Assembly: GCA_963695135.1 (NCBI GenBank)
Contig: CAVOGA010000002.1
Span: 558,001 to 622,000 of the forward strand
Direction: 5' to 3'
DNA from: Marinihelvus sp963695135
GTDB lineage: Bacteria > Pseudomonadota > Gammaproteobacteria > Xanthomonadales > SZUA-36
Length of the DNA: 64,000 nt
The translations under genes and the position numbers were made by a program. Shown piece after piece: positions 55,176-64,000 of this stretch. How positions within the stretch are numbered: position 1 is the first letter of the stretch; every line of letters begins with the position of its first letter. The notes under the pieces were generated by a model, which saw only the letters and a program-made list of their open reading frames with translations, was not told the origin of the DNA and made no database searches.

Positions 55176-55865
55176 TCAATTATCTGAGAGGCTTTTTAAA
55201 ACTAGATTATAAGCGTTCTCCACCACCTCATCGACCGTCATTTCCGTCGAGTCGATGACCATGGCGTCCCCGGCCGGTTTCAGCGGAGCGATGGCGCGGG
55301 AACTGTCCCGTCGGTCGCGCTCCTCAAGGTCCCGGAAAAGGCGCGGAAGATTAACACTTTCCCCTTTTTCTTTCAACTGCTTATAACGCCTCTCGGCGCG
55401 CGCCCGGGTACTTGCGGTAAGAAACAGCTTCACCGTCGCGTCGGGAAAAATCACCGTGCCCATGTCGCGGCCGTCCGCGACCAGGCCCGGCGGACGGCGA
55501 AATTCGCGTTGCCGGTCCACGAGGGCCGCACGCACCGCCGGCAAGGAAGCGACCCGTGATGCCATGCGACTCACCGGTTCGCTGCGCAGCTCGCGCGTCA
55601 CTTCCTCGCCGCCCAGCCAGATGCGCGTCTCCGCGCCATCAAAGGTGAAGTCGCAGTCCAGGGTACCCGCCAGTTCAGCCACGGCCGGTTCATTTTCCGG
55701 ATCCACTGGCGCCTGGATGGCGCGGATAGCGACCAGCCGGTACAGCGCGCCACTGTCCAGGAAATGCCACCCGAGCCGTTCCGCGAGGCGTGTGGAGACC
55801 GTGCCCTTGCCGGAGCCGACCGGCCCGTCGATGGTTACCACCGGTGTCGTGTCCGGCGCGCTCAT
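55176..55865 (-). CDS. cmk: cytidylate kinase
   Basis: Cmk phosphorylates CMP and dCMP. The protein of about 229 residues begins MSAPDTTPVVTIDGPVGSGKGTVS with the P-loop GPVGSGKGT, followed by LDSGALYRLVA, GLVADGRDMGTVIFPDATVKLFLTAS and a basic lid region. The start ATG at 55865 overlaps the true aroA stop (ATGA). The continuous frame joining it to the AroA C-terminus comes from a one-base error and is not a genuine fusion. Confidence 0.93.
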   Translation of the reverse strand: MSAPDTTPVVTIDGPVGSGKGTVSTRLAERLGWHFLDSGALYRLVAIRAIQAPVDPENEPAVAELAGTLDCDFTFDGAETRIWLGGEEVTRELRSEPVSRMASRVASLPAVRAALVDRQREFRRPPGLVADGRDMGTVIFPDATVKLFLTASTRARAERRYKQLKEKGESVNLPRLFRDLEERDRRDSSRAIAPLKPAGDAMVIDSTEMTVDEVVENAYNLVLKSLSDN

Positions 55866-57162
55866 GCTTTGCTCACCTGCAGCGTGGCGCCCAGGGCTTG
55901 CAAGGTGGGCGCGGAATTGCGGGTAGGACGTATCAATATACTCGGCACCGGAAATCTCCGAGCCCCCGCGACTGCGCAGACCCAGCACCGCGAAACTCAT
56001 GGCGCAGCGGTGATCGTGGCAGGCCTCGACCGGAGCCCGCTCACTGGGACCGCCGACCACATCAATGCCGTCCGGTGTTTCCGTCACCCGGATGCCCATG
56101 GCTTCCAGCCCGCGGGCCATCACCGCCAGGCGGTCGCTTTCCTTGACCCGCAGCTCCCCGGCTTCACGGACCCGGGTGACCCCCTCGGCCGTGGCAGCGA
56201 GCGCCAGGAGTATGGGAACTTCGTCGATCATGGATGGAATCCACGCCGGCGGGACCTCGACGCCTTGCAGCCCCGGGCTGTAACGAACGCGGATGTCCGC
56301 GACCGGTTCACCGCCGCTGTCGCGGCGGTTCAGGTATTCCAGTTGTCCGCCCATGGTCTCCAGGACCCGGAAAAAGCCGTCCCGGGTCGGGTTCAGGCCC
56401 ACTCCGCGCAGCATGACATCCGAATCCGGAACCAGCAGCGCGGCAGCGGCCAGAAATGCCGCCGAGGACGGGTCCGCAGGCACCACCACGTTGGCAGCGC
56501 GCAAGACCTGGCCACCGGCGAGAGCCGGTCCGGGTTCCACCTTGACGCCGAAATGCGGCAGCATGCGTTCCGTGTGGTCCCGGCTCAGGCCCGGTTCCCG
56601 AACCCGGGTGCGCCCACTGGCGTACAGACCGGCCAGCAGCACGCAGGACTTCACCTGCGCGCTGGCGACCGGGGACTCGTAGTCAATTCCCTGCGAGCGC
56701 ATCGGAGCCGTGGATGGTCAGCGGCGCACGACCCTCCGCCTGCGACTCGATACGGGCGCCCATCATCTCCAGGGGCCGGATTATGCGCGCCATGGGACGG
56801 CTGTTCAGCGAGACATCGCCGCTGAGCGTGGAGCGGAAGCCCTGTCCGGCCAGCACACCGGCGAGCAAACGCATGGCGGTGCCCGAATTGCCCATGTCGA
56901 GAACCTGGGCCGGGGCCCGCAAACCGCTGCTGCCGATGCCGGTTGCGATCAGCGTGTCCCCCTGCGCTGCATAGCGCGCGCCCAGCTGCTCCATGGCCGC
57001 CCGCGTGGCATTCGTGTCGCCGCTGACCAGCAAGCCGTCAATGCGCGACACACCGTCGGCCAGGCCGGTAAAAATCAGGGCCCGGTGGGAAATCGACTTG
57101 TCTCCCGGTGGCGTGATCTCGCCCCGTAACGGCGCGGCGGCGGGTTCTACGACCAGGCGCAT
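55862..57162 (-). CDS. aroA: 3-phosphoshikimate 1-carboxyvinyltransferase AroA (two frameshifts)
   Basis: AroA (EPSP synthase) joins PEP to shikimate-3-phosphate. The N-terminal part MRLVVEPAAAPLRGEITPPGDKSISHRALIF, with LDMGNSGTAMRLLAG, runs to about 56696. There an extra base interrupts HGSDALQGIDYESPVASAQVKSC. The rest continues through AGELRVKESDRLAVMARGLEAMG and DHRCAMSFAVLGL. A second extra base at about 55912 hides the true end PTLQALGATLQVSKA, stop at 55862. Joined length is about 432 residues, normal for AroA. It sits between hisC and cmk. Confidence 0.93.
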
Positions 57163-57164
57163 GC

Positions 57165-58322
57165 TCAGGCCAGAACCGCTTGCAGGGCCGCCAGCAGGCG
57201 CTCGTTCTGGGGGGCGGTGCCGACAGTGATACGCAGGTGACCGGGCAGGCCGTAGTTCGCTACCGGCCTGACAATGATGCCCCGGCGCATGAGGCCCTCG
57301 TTAACGGGCGCCGCATCGCGCCCCAGGTCCGCGAGCAGAAAGTTACAGGCCGAGGGGGTGAAGCCGAGACCAAGCGCCGCAAGACCGTCGCCGAGCTGGA
57401 CAATGCCTGCCGCGTTGTCGGCTACTGATTGCTCAAGAAACACCCGGTCTTCCAGCGCCGCCCGGGCCCCTGCCAGGGCGAGGCTGTTCACATTAAACGG
57501 CTGGCGTACCCGGTTCAGCAAGCCCGCCACTTCCGGGCTGGAGACGGCGTAGCCGATCCGGATACCGGCCAGTCCGTAGGCCTTGGAGAAGGTCCGGGTC
57601 ACCAGCAGGTTGGGATAACGGCCGATCCAGCGCGTCGCGTCACCGGCCCCAAGGGGCTGGGCATACTCAAAGTAGGCTTCGTCCACCACCACCAGGACCT
57701 CGTCAGGAACCGCCGCGACAAAGCGCTCCAGGCGGTCCGCCTCAATCCAGGTGCCGGTCGGATTGTTGGGATTGGCCACAAAGACCACGCGGGTGTCCGG
57801 TCCGATGGCCGCCAGCATGGCGTCCAGGTCGTGACCCAGCCCGCCAGGCGCGTCCGGCGCCAACGCTGGCACGACCCGTGCCGTGGCGCCGGTAGCCTGC
57901 GTGACAATGGGATAAACCGCGAAGCAGTACTGGGAAAACACCGCCTCCCTGCCCGGCCCGAGAAACGACTCGGCGAGCATCACCAGCACATCGTTGCTGC
58001 CGTTGCCCAGGGTAATGCAGGCAGGATCAACACCATGCCGGACCGCCAGGTCGCGGCGCAGGTCGAACCCGCCGCCGTCCGGATACAACCACAGGTGATC
58101 CAGTTCCTGCGCCATGGCCCGCAGTGCTGCGGGACTGGCGCCCAGCGGATTCTCGTTCGAGGCCAGCTTCAGGACATCGGTGACGCCATATTCCCGCTCC
58201 AGCTCGGAGATTGGCTTGCCCGGCTGGTAGGGCTTGAGCCCCTTGACCGCGGGAATCGCGTGATCCAGCAGGTCACAGCCGCCGGACAGCGGGTTGAGGG
58301 AGTTTTTCAGGGTGCTGTTCAT
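57165..58322 (-). CDS. hisC: histidinol-phosphate aminotransferase HisC
   Basis: This 385-residue class I/II PLP aminotransferase converts imidazole-acetol phosphate to histidinol phosphate; homologues in pheA-aroA clusters can also act on aromatic keto acids. Visible motifs are KLASNENPLGASPAALRAM, TLGNGSNDVLVMLAESFLGPG, VFVANPNNPTGTWI and the PLP-lysine segment VTRTFSKAYGLAGIRIGYAV. It overlaps pheA by one base and is 2 bp before aroA. The tyrA often found here in pseudomonads is absent. Confidence 0.93.
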   Translation of the reverse strand: MNSTLKNSLNPLSGGCDLLDHAIPAVKGLKPYQPGKPISELEREYGVTDVLKLASNENPLGASPAALRAMAQELDHLWLYPDGGGFDLRRDLAVRHGVDPACITLGNGSNDVLVMLAESFLGPGREAVFSQYCFAVYPIVTQATGATARVVPALAPDAPGGLGHDLDAMLAAIGPDTRVVFVANPNNPTGTWIEADRLERFVAAVPDEVLVVVDEAYFEYAQPLGAGDATRWIGRYPNLLVTRTFSKAYGLAGIRIGYAVSSPEVAGLLNRVRQPFNVNSLALAGARAALEDRVFLEQSVADNAAGIVQLGDGLAALGLGFTPSACNFLLADLGRDAAPVNEGLMRRGIIVRPVANYGLPGHLRITVGTAPQNERLLAALQAVLA

Positions 58323-59443
58323 CAGGTGGTTTCCTCAAGCGCGCCCGGCAGGCGGGCCAGCACCGCCCGCGGATAGGAACCGAGTACGTGACATTTGCCG
58401 CCCAGTGCATTCATTTCCGCCAGCGCATCACGCAGCGGCGCCTCTTCCGCATGCCCGTCGACGTCAATGAAAAAGACATATTCCCAGTTACCGCCCGGTG
58501 CGGGTCGCGACTCGATGCGGCTCATATTGATGCCGTGGGCCGCCAGCGGCGCCAGCAGCGCGTGCAGCAGACCCGGCCCCTCGTCCCCGGCCAGCAGGAT
58601 CGTGCTCTTGTCATCACCGGAGGGGCTGAACAGCTCCCGGCCGATGACCAGGAAGCGGGTCGTATTGTCCGGGTGGTCTTCGATGTTGGAGAAGAGCACC
58701 GGTATCCCGTAGATTTCCGCAGCGGTCAGCCCCGCGATGGCCGCCGCCTCCGGCGCTGTGCGGACGCGTTTCGCCGCCTCCGCGTTGCTGCTGACCGCGA
58801 CCAGTTCAGCCGCCGGAAGATTCCGTTTCAGCCACGACTTGCACTGGGAAAGGGCCTGCTGGTGCGCGTACACACGATCTATCGAGCCGAGGCTGCGCGC
58901 CTGGGTGAGCAGATTGTGGTGAATCCGCAGCTCAATCTCGCCGCAAATCTTCAGGGGTGACTGGATAAACAGGTCCAGGGTATGGGTGACCACGCCCTGG
59001 GTGGAGTTTTCCACCGGCACCACGCCAAAATCCGCTTCGCCGCCCTGCACCTGCTCGAACACGGCCTCGATCGTGACCTGCCCGGTGGCGAGCACGGAGT
59101 GCCCGAAATGGCGGTAGACCGCCTGCTGTGTGAAGGTGCCCTCCGGCCCCAGGTAGGCAATCTTCATGGGCGCCTGGCGTGCGAGGCAGGCGGACATGAT
59201 CTCGCGGAACAGGCGCAGCATTTCCGCATCGCTCAGCGGCCCCTCGTTGCGCTCCAGCACGCCCCGCAGCACCTGCGCCTCGCGTTCCGGCCGGTAATAA
59301 TCCACGGCGCTGGACAGCTCGCCCTTGGTGCGCCCGACTTCATAGGCAAGCTCCGCCCGCTCGCTGATCAGTCGCTGGATTTCGGTGTCCAGCGCATTGA
59401 TGCGTTTGCGCACGGCCTGTAGCTGCTTGTCGTCGTCGCTCAC
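58322..59443 (-). CDS. pheA: chorismate mutase/prephenate dehydratase PheA
   Basis: This P-protein of about 373 residues catalyses the two steps from chorismate to phenylpyruvate. It has an AroQ chorismate mutase domain (residues 1-90, LQAVRKRINALDTEIQRLISERAELA), a prephenate dehydratase domain (IAYLGPEGTFTQQAVYRHFG, VPVENSTQGVVTHTLDLF, DNTTRFLVIG) and a regulatory ACT domain (GPGLLHALLAPLAAHGINMSRIESRP). I choose the GTG at 59443 (MSDDDKQLQAV); upstream codons are proline/arginine-rich and not conserved-looking. Confidence 0.95.
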   Translation of the reverse strand: MSDDDKQLQAVRKRINALDTEIQRLISERAELAYEVGRTKGELSSAVDYYRPEREAQVLRGVLERNEGPLSDAEMLRLFREIMSACLARQAPMKIAYLGPEGTFTQQAVYRHFGHSVLATGQVTIEAVFEQVQGGEADFGVVPVENSTQGVVTHTLDLFIQSPLKICGEIELRIHHNLLTQARSLGSIDRVYAHQQALSQCKSWLKRNLPAAELVAVSSNAEAAKRVRTAPEAAAIAGLTAAEIYGIPVLFSNIEDHPDNTTRFLVIGRELFSPSGDDKSTILLAGDEGPGLLHALLAPLAAHGINMSRIESRPAPGGNWEYVFFIDVDGHAEEAPLRDALAEMNALGGKCHVLGSYPRAVLARLPGALEETT

Positions 59444-59594
59444 GGCGGCTCTCCGTCGGGGTTCAAGGAACCGCGGGCGCCCGGCCCGCAAGGGTGCATA
59501 GTGTAACGGCTGGCCCTTCGCTTACCTAGTCTTCCCGGGCCACCCGGGCCTGCTAGAATGCCGTTTCCCAACCCTGAAGCGAAATCACCCGGCC

Positions 59595-59879
59595 ATGTCG
59601 CATATTGATATTCACGCCCGCCACTCCCTGAGCCGCGAAGATGCCCAGGCGGCTGCCGATGCCCTGTCCCGCGACCTGGCGGAGAAATTCGGCATTGACT
59701 ATGGCTGGGACGAGGACGTGATCTGCTTCGAGCGCCCGGGCGTTGAGGGTGAAATCGCCGTTACCGGTGAGGAAATCCACGTGCAGGCGCAACTGGGGTT
59801 CATGCTGGCCTTGCTGAAGGCCCCGATCGAGCAGGAGATCATCCGCTATCTGCGCGAGCATTTCGGCTGCGAGTTCTAG
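59595..59879 (+). CDS. polyhydroxyalkanoate-system small protein (PHA_gran_rgn family)
   Basis: This 94-residue protein, MSHIDIHARHSLSREDAQAAADALSRDLAEKFGIDYGWDED and onwards, matches the small family annotated as polyhydroxyalkanoic acid system protein, found near PHA granule and lipid genes. The C-terminal half (ALLKAPIEQEIIRYLREHFGCEF) is the most conserved-looking part. Function is unknown, and no phaC synthase is in the window. It starts 151 bp from the divergent pheA and is convergent with the next gene. Confidence 0.78.
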   Translation: MSHIDIHARHSLSREDAQAAADALSRDLAEKFGIDYGWDEDVICFERPGVEGEIAVTGEEIHVQAQLGFMLALLKAPIEQEIIRYLREHFGCEF

Positions 59880-59886
59880 ACCGGAT

Positions 59887-60618
59887 TCAGATCGGGCCCA
59901 GCGCAAAGGGCTCCGGGTCGCCAGCGTAAAGCTTTTCCATGACCTGGTGCTCCCGGTCCCGGATCGTCTCTGCGAAAGTCTGTGCACCCTTCATGGCGCC
60001 GAAGGCGCCCAGGCCCCGCTCGAGAAAGGACTGTAACTCCGCAAACCCAGCCGCCTTGGCCGGTCCCCGCATCGCCCTGATCAGGCCCATTACCAGCGGC
60101 AGCCTCACGGCCCGGTCCAGTTCCAGCGCCAGGCGGTAGATCAGGTCGATCTGTTCTTCCCGCAGGGCGCGCGGCACCGTGGGGTAAATCCACTGGTAGG
60201 CCGTCGCATCGAGGGTGTCAATCGCCTGGTGCTCCATGGTTTCGGCCAGGGCGATATCCAGCTCAAGGCTGAGGGACTGCAGGCGGAACGCATCGGCCAG
60301 CGCGTGGCGCAGACGCGACGGCAGGGTTCTTTCCAGGATCGGCAGCGCCCGCGTGAGCTGCGCATCGCGGGCGCCCATATCCCGCCCGCCATAGAGCTCG
60401 GCGAGAAAAAAATCCGTCGCGGGCGCGTAGCGTGCCTGTGCGGACAGGTCCGCGTAGGTCCCGGCCAGGCGATCCCGCTGAAAGTTCTGCAAATGATCAA
60501 GACGATCGTTGGGAAATGCAGGGCTCAGCAGGCGCGCGCTCTGCCGGTGACAGGACGCCAGCTCCGTCCGCAGCCTGTTGGCGCGTCGCTTGCCTGCTTC
60601 AGTCATGACCTGTGTCAT
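59887..60618 (-). CDS. conserved hypothetical protein of about 243 residues
   Basis: I do not recognise a named function. The protein, from the ATG at 60618 (MTQVMTEAGKRRANRL), is predicted to be almost entirely helical, without signal peptide or transmembrane segments. The most distinctive stretch is YAPATDFFLAELYGGRDMGARDAQLTRALPILER at about residues 66-100. A start at 60606 is also possible. It is divergent from the second patatin gene (66 bp between starts) and next to the PHA-type protein and the acyl-CoA reductase, so a lipid-related role is possible. Confidence 0.72.
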   Translation of the reverse strand: MTQVMTEAGKRRANRLRTELASCHRQSARLLSPAFPNDRLDHLQNFQRDRLAGTYADLSAQARYAPATDFFLAELYGGRDMGARDAQLTRALPILERTLPSRLRHALADAFRLQSLSLELDIALAETMEHQAIDTLDATAYQWIYPTVPRALREEQIDLIYRLALELDRAVRLPLVMGLIRAMRGPAKAAGFAELQSFLERGLGAFGAMKGAQTFAETIRDREHQVMEKLYAGDPEPFALGPI

Positions 60619-60684
60619 CGATTCGGCTGGTCTGAAGCCCGCAGCAACGGTAAAATTCGGCGTACAACAGAGGCTCAATCATTC

Positions 60685-61935
60685 ATGCTCACCATACATC
60701 CAGCGTCCCTCAAGGCGGCGCATCATGGCCGCGACGGCGCCCCTGCTATTGGTCTCGCCATTGCCGGCGGCGGCCCGGTTGGCGCGGTCTACGAAATCGG
60801 CGCGCTGCGCGCCCTGGAAGAAAGCATTGATGGACTGCAACTGCATCACCTCGATGTCTACGTGGGTGTCAGCGCCGGTGCATTTCTTGCCGCATCCCTG
60901 GCGAACGGCATTTCCTGCACCGAGCTGTGCCGCATTTTCATGGGGACGCAGCACGCGGCGCTCAAGTTCGTGCCGGAGCTGTTCCTGCGCCCGGCCTACC
61001 GGGAGTATTTCGAGCGCGCGGTCACCCTGCCCGCAGTGCTGCGCGACGCGCTGCTGGGCGTGCTGAGCAATCCGGCGGCCGCCTCGACCTCGGAGCTCAT
61101 CACCGAGCTTGGCCGTGCGTTGCCCAGCGGTATCTACAACAACGAAACCATTCACGAGTTTCTCGAAGGATTCCTTCGAAAACCACGGCAAAGGTAATCA
61201 TTTCGACGACCTGGATTGCAAGCTGTATGTCGTCGCGGTCGACCTGGACAGCGGCACCTCGGTGCGCTTTGGCAGTGAAGGATACCGTGATGTGCCCATT
61301 TCCCGCGCCGTGCAGGCCAGCGCCGCCCTGCCCGGCCTGTATCCGCCGGTCAAGATCGGTGAACGCTACTACGTGGACGGCGCTCTGCGCCGGACCCTGC
61401 ATGCTTCGGTGGCCCTCGACCAGGGCGTGGACCTGCATGCTCGGCGTCAATCCGCTGGTGCCCTACAACGCCGCTGATGACCATGAAGCACATGCCGGCG
61501 TGCCGCTGGCTGCACTCAGGAACGGCGGCCTGCCGCTGATTCTTTCCCAGACCTTCCGCGCCCTGATCCAGTCGCGCATGGAAATCGGCTTCAAGAAATA
61601 CCGCACCAGTCATGCCGCTTCCGGGCTGTTGCTGATCGAGCCGGAACGCGGCGACGGCGAGCTGTTCTTCACCAACGTGTTCAGCTACTCCAGCCGCAAT
61701 GCCCTGTGCGAACACGCCTTCCAGGCCACCCGCTCCGACCTGCGCAAGCGCGCACAAGATCTCGAGCCAATGCTGGAAACGTACGGTATGTCATTGAACA
61801 AAAAACGTTTATACTGACGAAGACCGTACAATAATGGACAGCGTCAGGCATGACCTCAGCGGTGGTGCGGAAGTGGGACGAAGCCTGTCCAGTACGCTGG
61901 ACGAACTGGAAGAATTCCTGCAGAACCAGCACTGA
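60685..61935 (+). CDS. patatin-like phospholipase, second (three frameshifts)
   Basis: This patatin-domain protein has AIAGGGPVGAVYEIGALRAL (oxyanion loop), the nucleophile motif GVSAGAFLAA and the Asp motif YYVDGALRRTLHASVALDQG. Three single-base insertions break it: about 61177 (continuing LENHGKGNHFDDLDCKLYV), about 61436 (continuing MLGVNPLVPYNA) and in the A-run 61800-61805 (continuing NVYTDEDRTIMDS). The restored C-terminus ends LDELEEFLQNQH at 61935, giving about 415 residues. It differs strongly from the patatin at 24.5 kb. Homologues often occur beside PHA or wax-ester genes; the substrate is unknown. Confidence 0.83.
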
Positions 61936-61993
61936 GCAGAGCATCCGGGGCGCCGGTTTTCGACGCCCCGCACCGCTCGCGGCTCTGCAATCC

Positions 61994-63991
61994 CTACCAG
62001 TGAATACCGCGCATCAGGCTCGCGAAGGCGATCTGTTCCTGGCTGGCCTGGGCCTGGCCTTCGGAGATTCCCTTGCGCCCGGTCGAGTCGGGGAACATGC
62101 GGAACGCGCTGTTCATCACGATCTCTGACATCTTCGGCGCCACCGCATGCAGCACCTGCGCAAAGATTCCCAGGCGCGTTGCGATGCGCTGCGGGCCGGT
62201 AGATCACCGCCTGCTTGACCATATCCGCCGCTTCTTCCGGGCTGATCGTCGGTACGTGGTCATAGATTTTCGTCGGCGCGATCATGGGGGTGCGCACCAG
62301 CGGCATGTTGATGGTGGTGAAGGACACGCCGGTATCGCTGAACTCGGTCGAAGCGCAGCGTGAAAACGCGTCCAGCGCGGCCTTGGAGGCCACGTAGGCG
62401 GAAAACCGTGGCGCATTGCTCAGCACGCCAATGGAAGAAATGTTCACGAACTGGCCTTCACGGGCCTTCGTCATGTGCGGCAGGCAGCGCATGATCAGCC
62501 GCAGGCTGCCGAAGTAATTGAGCTGCATGGTGCGCTCAAAATCATGGAAGCGGTCGTAGGAATGCTGGATCGAACGGCGGATTGAGCGCCCGGCGTTATT
62601 GACCAGTACGTTGATGCCGCCAAGGTCCTTGATGATGTCATCGATGACCTTGTCACAGGCATCCAGGTCGGTCAGGTCGCAGGGATAGATAGTGCGCCTC
62701 ACCGCCCTCTTCCTTTATTTGCGCCTGCGGTTTCCTGCAGGCCCTCGAGGCTGCGCGCAATCAGCACAACCCGGGCGCCGGCCTGGGCCATCATGAACGC
62801 GGTGGCCTTGCCGATACCGGATGAGGCTCCCGGTCACCACGATCACCTTGCCCCCGACGTGTCCACGCAGGCTGCGGTCGATGAACAGGTCCGGGTCCAG
62901 GTGACGCTCCCAGTAGTCCCACAGGCGCCAGGCATAGGCGTCCAGGTGCGGAACACTGATGCCGCTGCCCTTGAGCGCCGCCTCGGCGTCGCGGTTATCA
63001 AAGCGGGTCGGGTAGTTGACGAACTTCAGTATGTCCGGCGGCAGACCGATAGTCTTTCAGCACCTGCCGTTGGTGATGCGCCGCACCGGCGGCAGCATGG
63101 ACAGGCGCTGAGCGCACGCTGCTGGGAATAAAGCTGAACATGCGCGCATCAATGCGCATGGTCATTTTCGGCGCATGGGCGGCTTCGGCAAACAGGTTCA
63201 GGATTTCGCCGATACGCTGGGGCTTGGAATCCACGAGGTGGAATGCCTTGCCGTCCAGCCGGGGCTTGTGGGCAATGTGCAGGGTGGCCTTGGCCACGTA
63301 ATCCACCGGCACGAGGTTGATCCGGCTGCCCTCGATACCCAGCGTGGGCATCCACGAGCGGCAGCAAATTGCGCATTTTCTGAATGCCCTTGAAGAAAGT
63401 AGTAGGGTCCGTCGACCTTGTCCATTTCCCCGGTCTCCGAGTGCCCGACGACAATCCCGGCCGGTAAACACGCCAGGGAACGCTGCATTCGTTGCGCACG
63501 ATGGCTTCGGAATCATGCTTGGTGCGGAAATAGGGATTGTCCAGGCCCACGGCCTCCTCGAACATGTCTTCGCGGAAGATTCCCGGGAACAGGCCCGCTG
63601 CCGCAATGGAGGACATGTGGTGGAAGTGCTTGGCGCCAATGTCTTCGGCCAGGGCGACCGCGTTGCGCGTGCCATCCACGTTGGCGGCCCATTGTGAATC
63701 CGCGTCGGCCGCCAGGTCGTAAATCGCGGCCAGGTGGAAGAAGTGGTCAATGCTGCCCTTGAGCTTTTTGCGCTGGGCTGCGCTGACGCCGAGCTGATTG
63801 CGCGTCAGATCGCCGGTTACGGCCACCAGTTTTTTACCTGCCTCGCCCAATTCGGCCTGCAGGACATTGAATTTCTTTTTCGACCCGCTCCGGACCAGCA
63901 CGTAAACCGTGCCGACCCGTTTGCGTTTGAGCAGTTCCTTGATCAGGTTTTTGCCGATAAACCCGGTGCCACCGGTGATGAAATAGTTCAT
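61994..63991 (-). CDS. bacterial fatty acyl-CoA reductase (two SDR domains), about ten indels
   Basis: The protein matches the long Marinobacter-type reductase that converts fatty acyl-CoA to fatty alcohol. The N-terminal extended SDR/FAR domain has NYFITGGTGFIGKNLIKELL, VTGDLT, HFHHMSSIAAAGLFPGIFREDMFEEA, YFRTK and IVVGHSETGEMDKVDGPYYF. The linker has FVNYPTRFD and LWDYWERHLDPDLF. The C-terminal Acr1-like SDR has NVLVNNAGRSIRRSI, the NISSIGVLSNAPRFSAYVASK active site and NMPLVRTPMIAPTKIYD, ending FASLMRGIHW. Breaks near 63457, 63397, 63356, 63110, 63063, 63051, 62829, 62726, 62689 and 62196 are probably sequencing errors. It implies fatty alcohol and perhaps wax ester production. Confidence 0.88.
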
Positions 63992-64000
63992 GTGTGATTC

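Noticed and set aside
55176..56702. A continuous frame joining the AroA C-terminal part to cytidylate kinase, looking like an AroA-Cmk fusion enzyme
   Set aside because: The true AroA end (PTLQALGATLQVSKA, stop at 55862) is present in another frame and overlaps the cmk ATG by ATGA. One extra base near 55912 creates the apparent fusion.
61946..61970. CGGGGCG/CGCCCCG hairpin between the second patatin and the acyl-CoA reductase as a bidirectional terminator
   Set aside because: The 7-bp stem has an 11-nt loop and no U-run on either strand, so termination is not supported, although the convergent position would suit it.
1..64000. CRISPR arrays, prophage, complete insertion sequences, rRNA or tRNA genes
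   Set aside because: I saw no regularly spaced direct repeats, phage structural genes, transposase motifs or RNA gene signatures. Repeats found are limited to those listed.

Overview
The window is GC-rich chromosomal DNA from a gammaproteobacterium. Support comes from conserved gene orders typical of that class (yceD-rpmF-plsX-fabHDG-acpP-fabF; ndk-rlmN-pilW-rodZ-hisS-yfgM-bamB-der; pheA-hisC-aroA-cmk-rpsA-ihfB-lapA-lapB), from LexA boxes of the TACTGT-N8-ACAGTA type, and from a Marinobacter-type fatty acyl-CoA reductase. I cannot name the order or family. There is no rRNA, tRNA, CRISPR array, prophage or complete insertion sequence.

Layout. 1-8.04 kb (minus strand): fatty-acid synthesis operon (yceD, rpmF, plsX, fabH, fabD, fabG, acpP, fabF) running into pabB and pabC. 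8.2-12.4 kb (plus): maf, then the beta-oxidation pair fadJ-fadI with a strong terminator. 12.4-21.7 kb (mostly minus): folD, der, bamB, yfgM, hisS, rodZ, pilW, rlmN, ndk, plus a divergent glutathione peroxidase-like gene. 22-24.5 kb: fadE. 24.5-26.1 kb: a patatin phospholipase and phhB. 26.2-32.5 kb (plus): moxR, a DUF58 protein, a TgpA-like transglutaminase, lemA and a DUF2207 protein. 32.5-35.4 kb: SOS-controlled lexA-imuA-imuB. 35.4-36.1 kb: two inverted copies of a structured repeat. 36.2-37.1 kb: two membrane proteins. 37.1-41.5 kb (minus): a pantothenate/CoA operon (PanG-like oxidoreductase, panB, panC, coaBC, coaX). 41.7-44.9 kb: dnaE2 with its own LexA box. 45.3-46 kb: two c-type cytochromes. 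46-52.97 kb (minus): nfuA, an esterase, galU, two surface-glycan genes, lapB and lapA. 53-59.4 kb (minus): ihfB, rpsA, cmk, aroA, hisC, pheA. 59.6-64 kb: a PHA-granule-type small protein, an unknown protein, a second patatin and a long fatty acyl-CoA reductase, suggesting storage-lipid or wax-ester metabolism.

Sequence quality. Many otherwise ordinary genes (fabF, fabD, fadJ, fadE, tgpA, imuB, coaX, panC, dnaE2, aroA, the second patatin, the fatty acyl-CoA reductase) are broken by single-base indels, mostly insertions. The protein continues perfectly in another frame and several of these genes are normally essential. I read them as residual sequencing errors, probably from uncorrected long reads, and annotate each gene across its full span.

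The most interesting signals are: a 209-nt repeat pair at 35.4-36.1 kb whose two copies differ by nine compensated base-pair changes, so the fold is conserved rather than the sequence; a perfect 25-bp-arm palindrome inserted in frame inside dnaE2; and an ImuA-ImuB-DnaE2 mutasome split into two loci that keep identical 20-bp LexA boxes.
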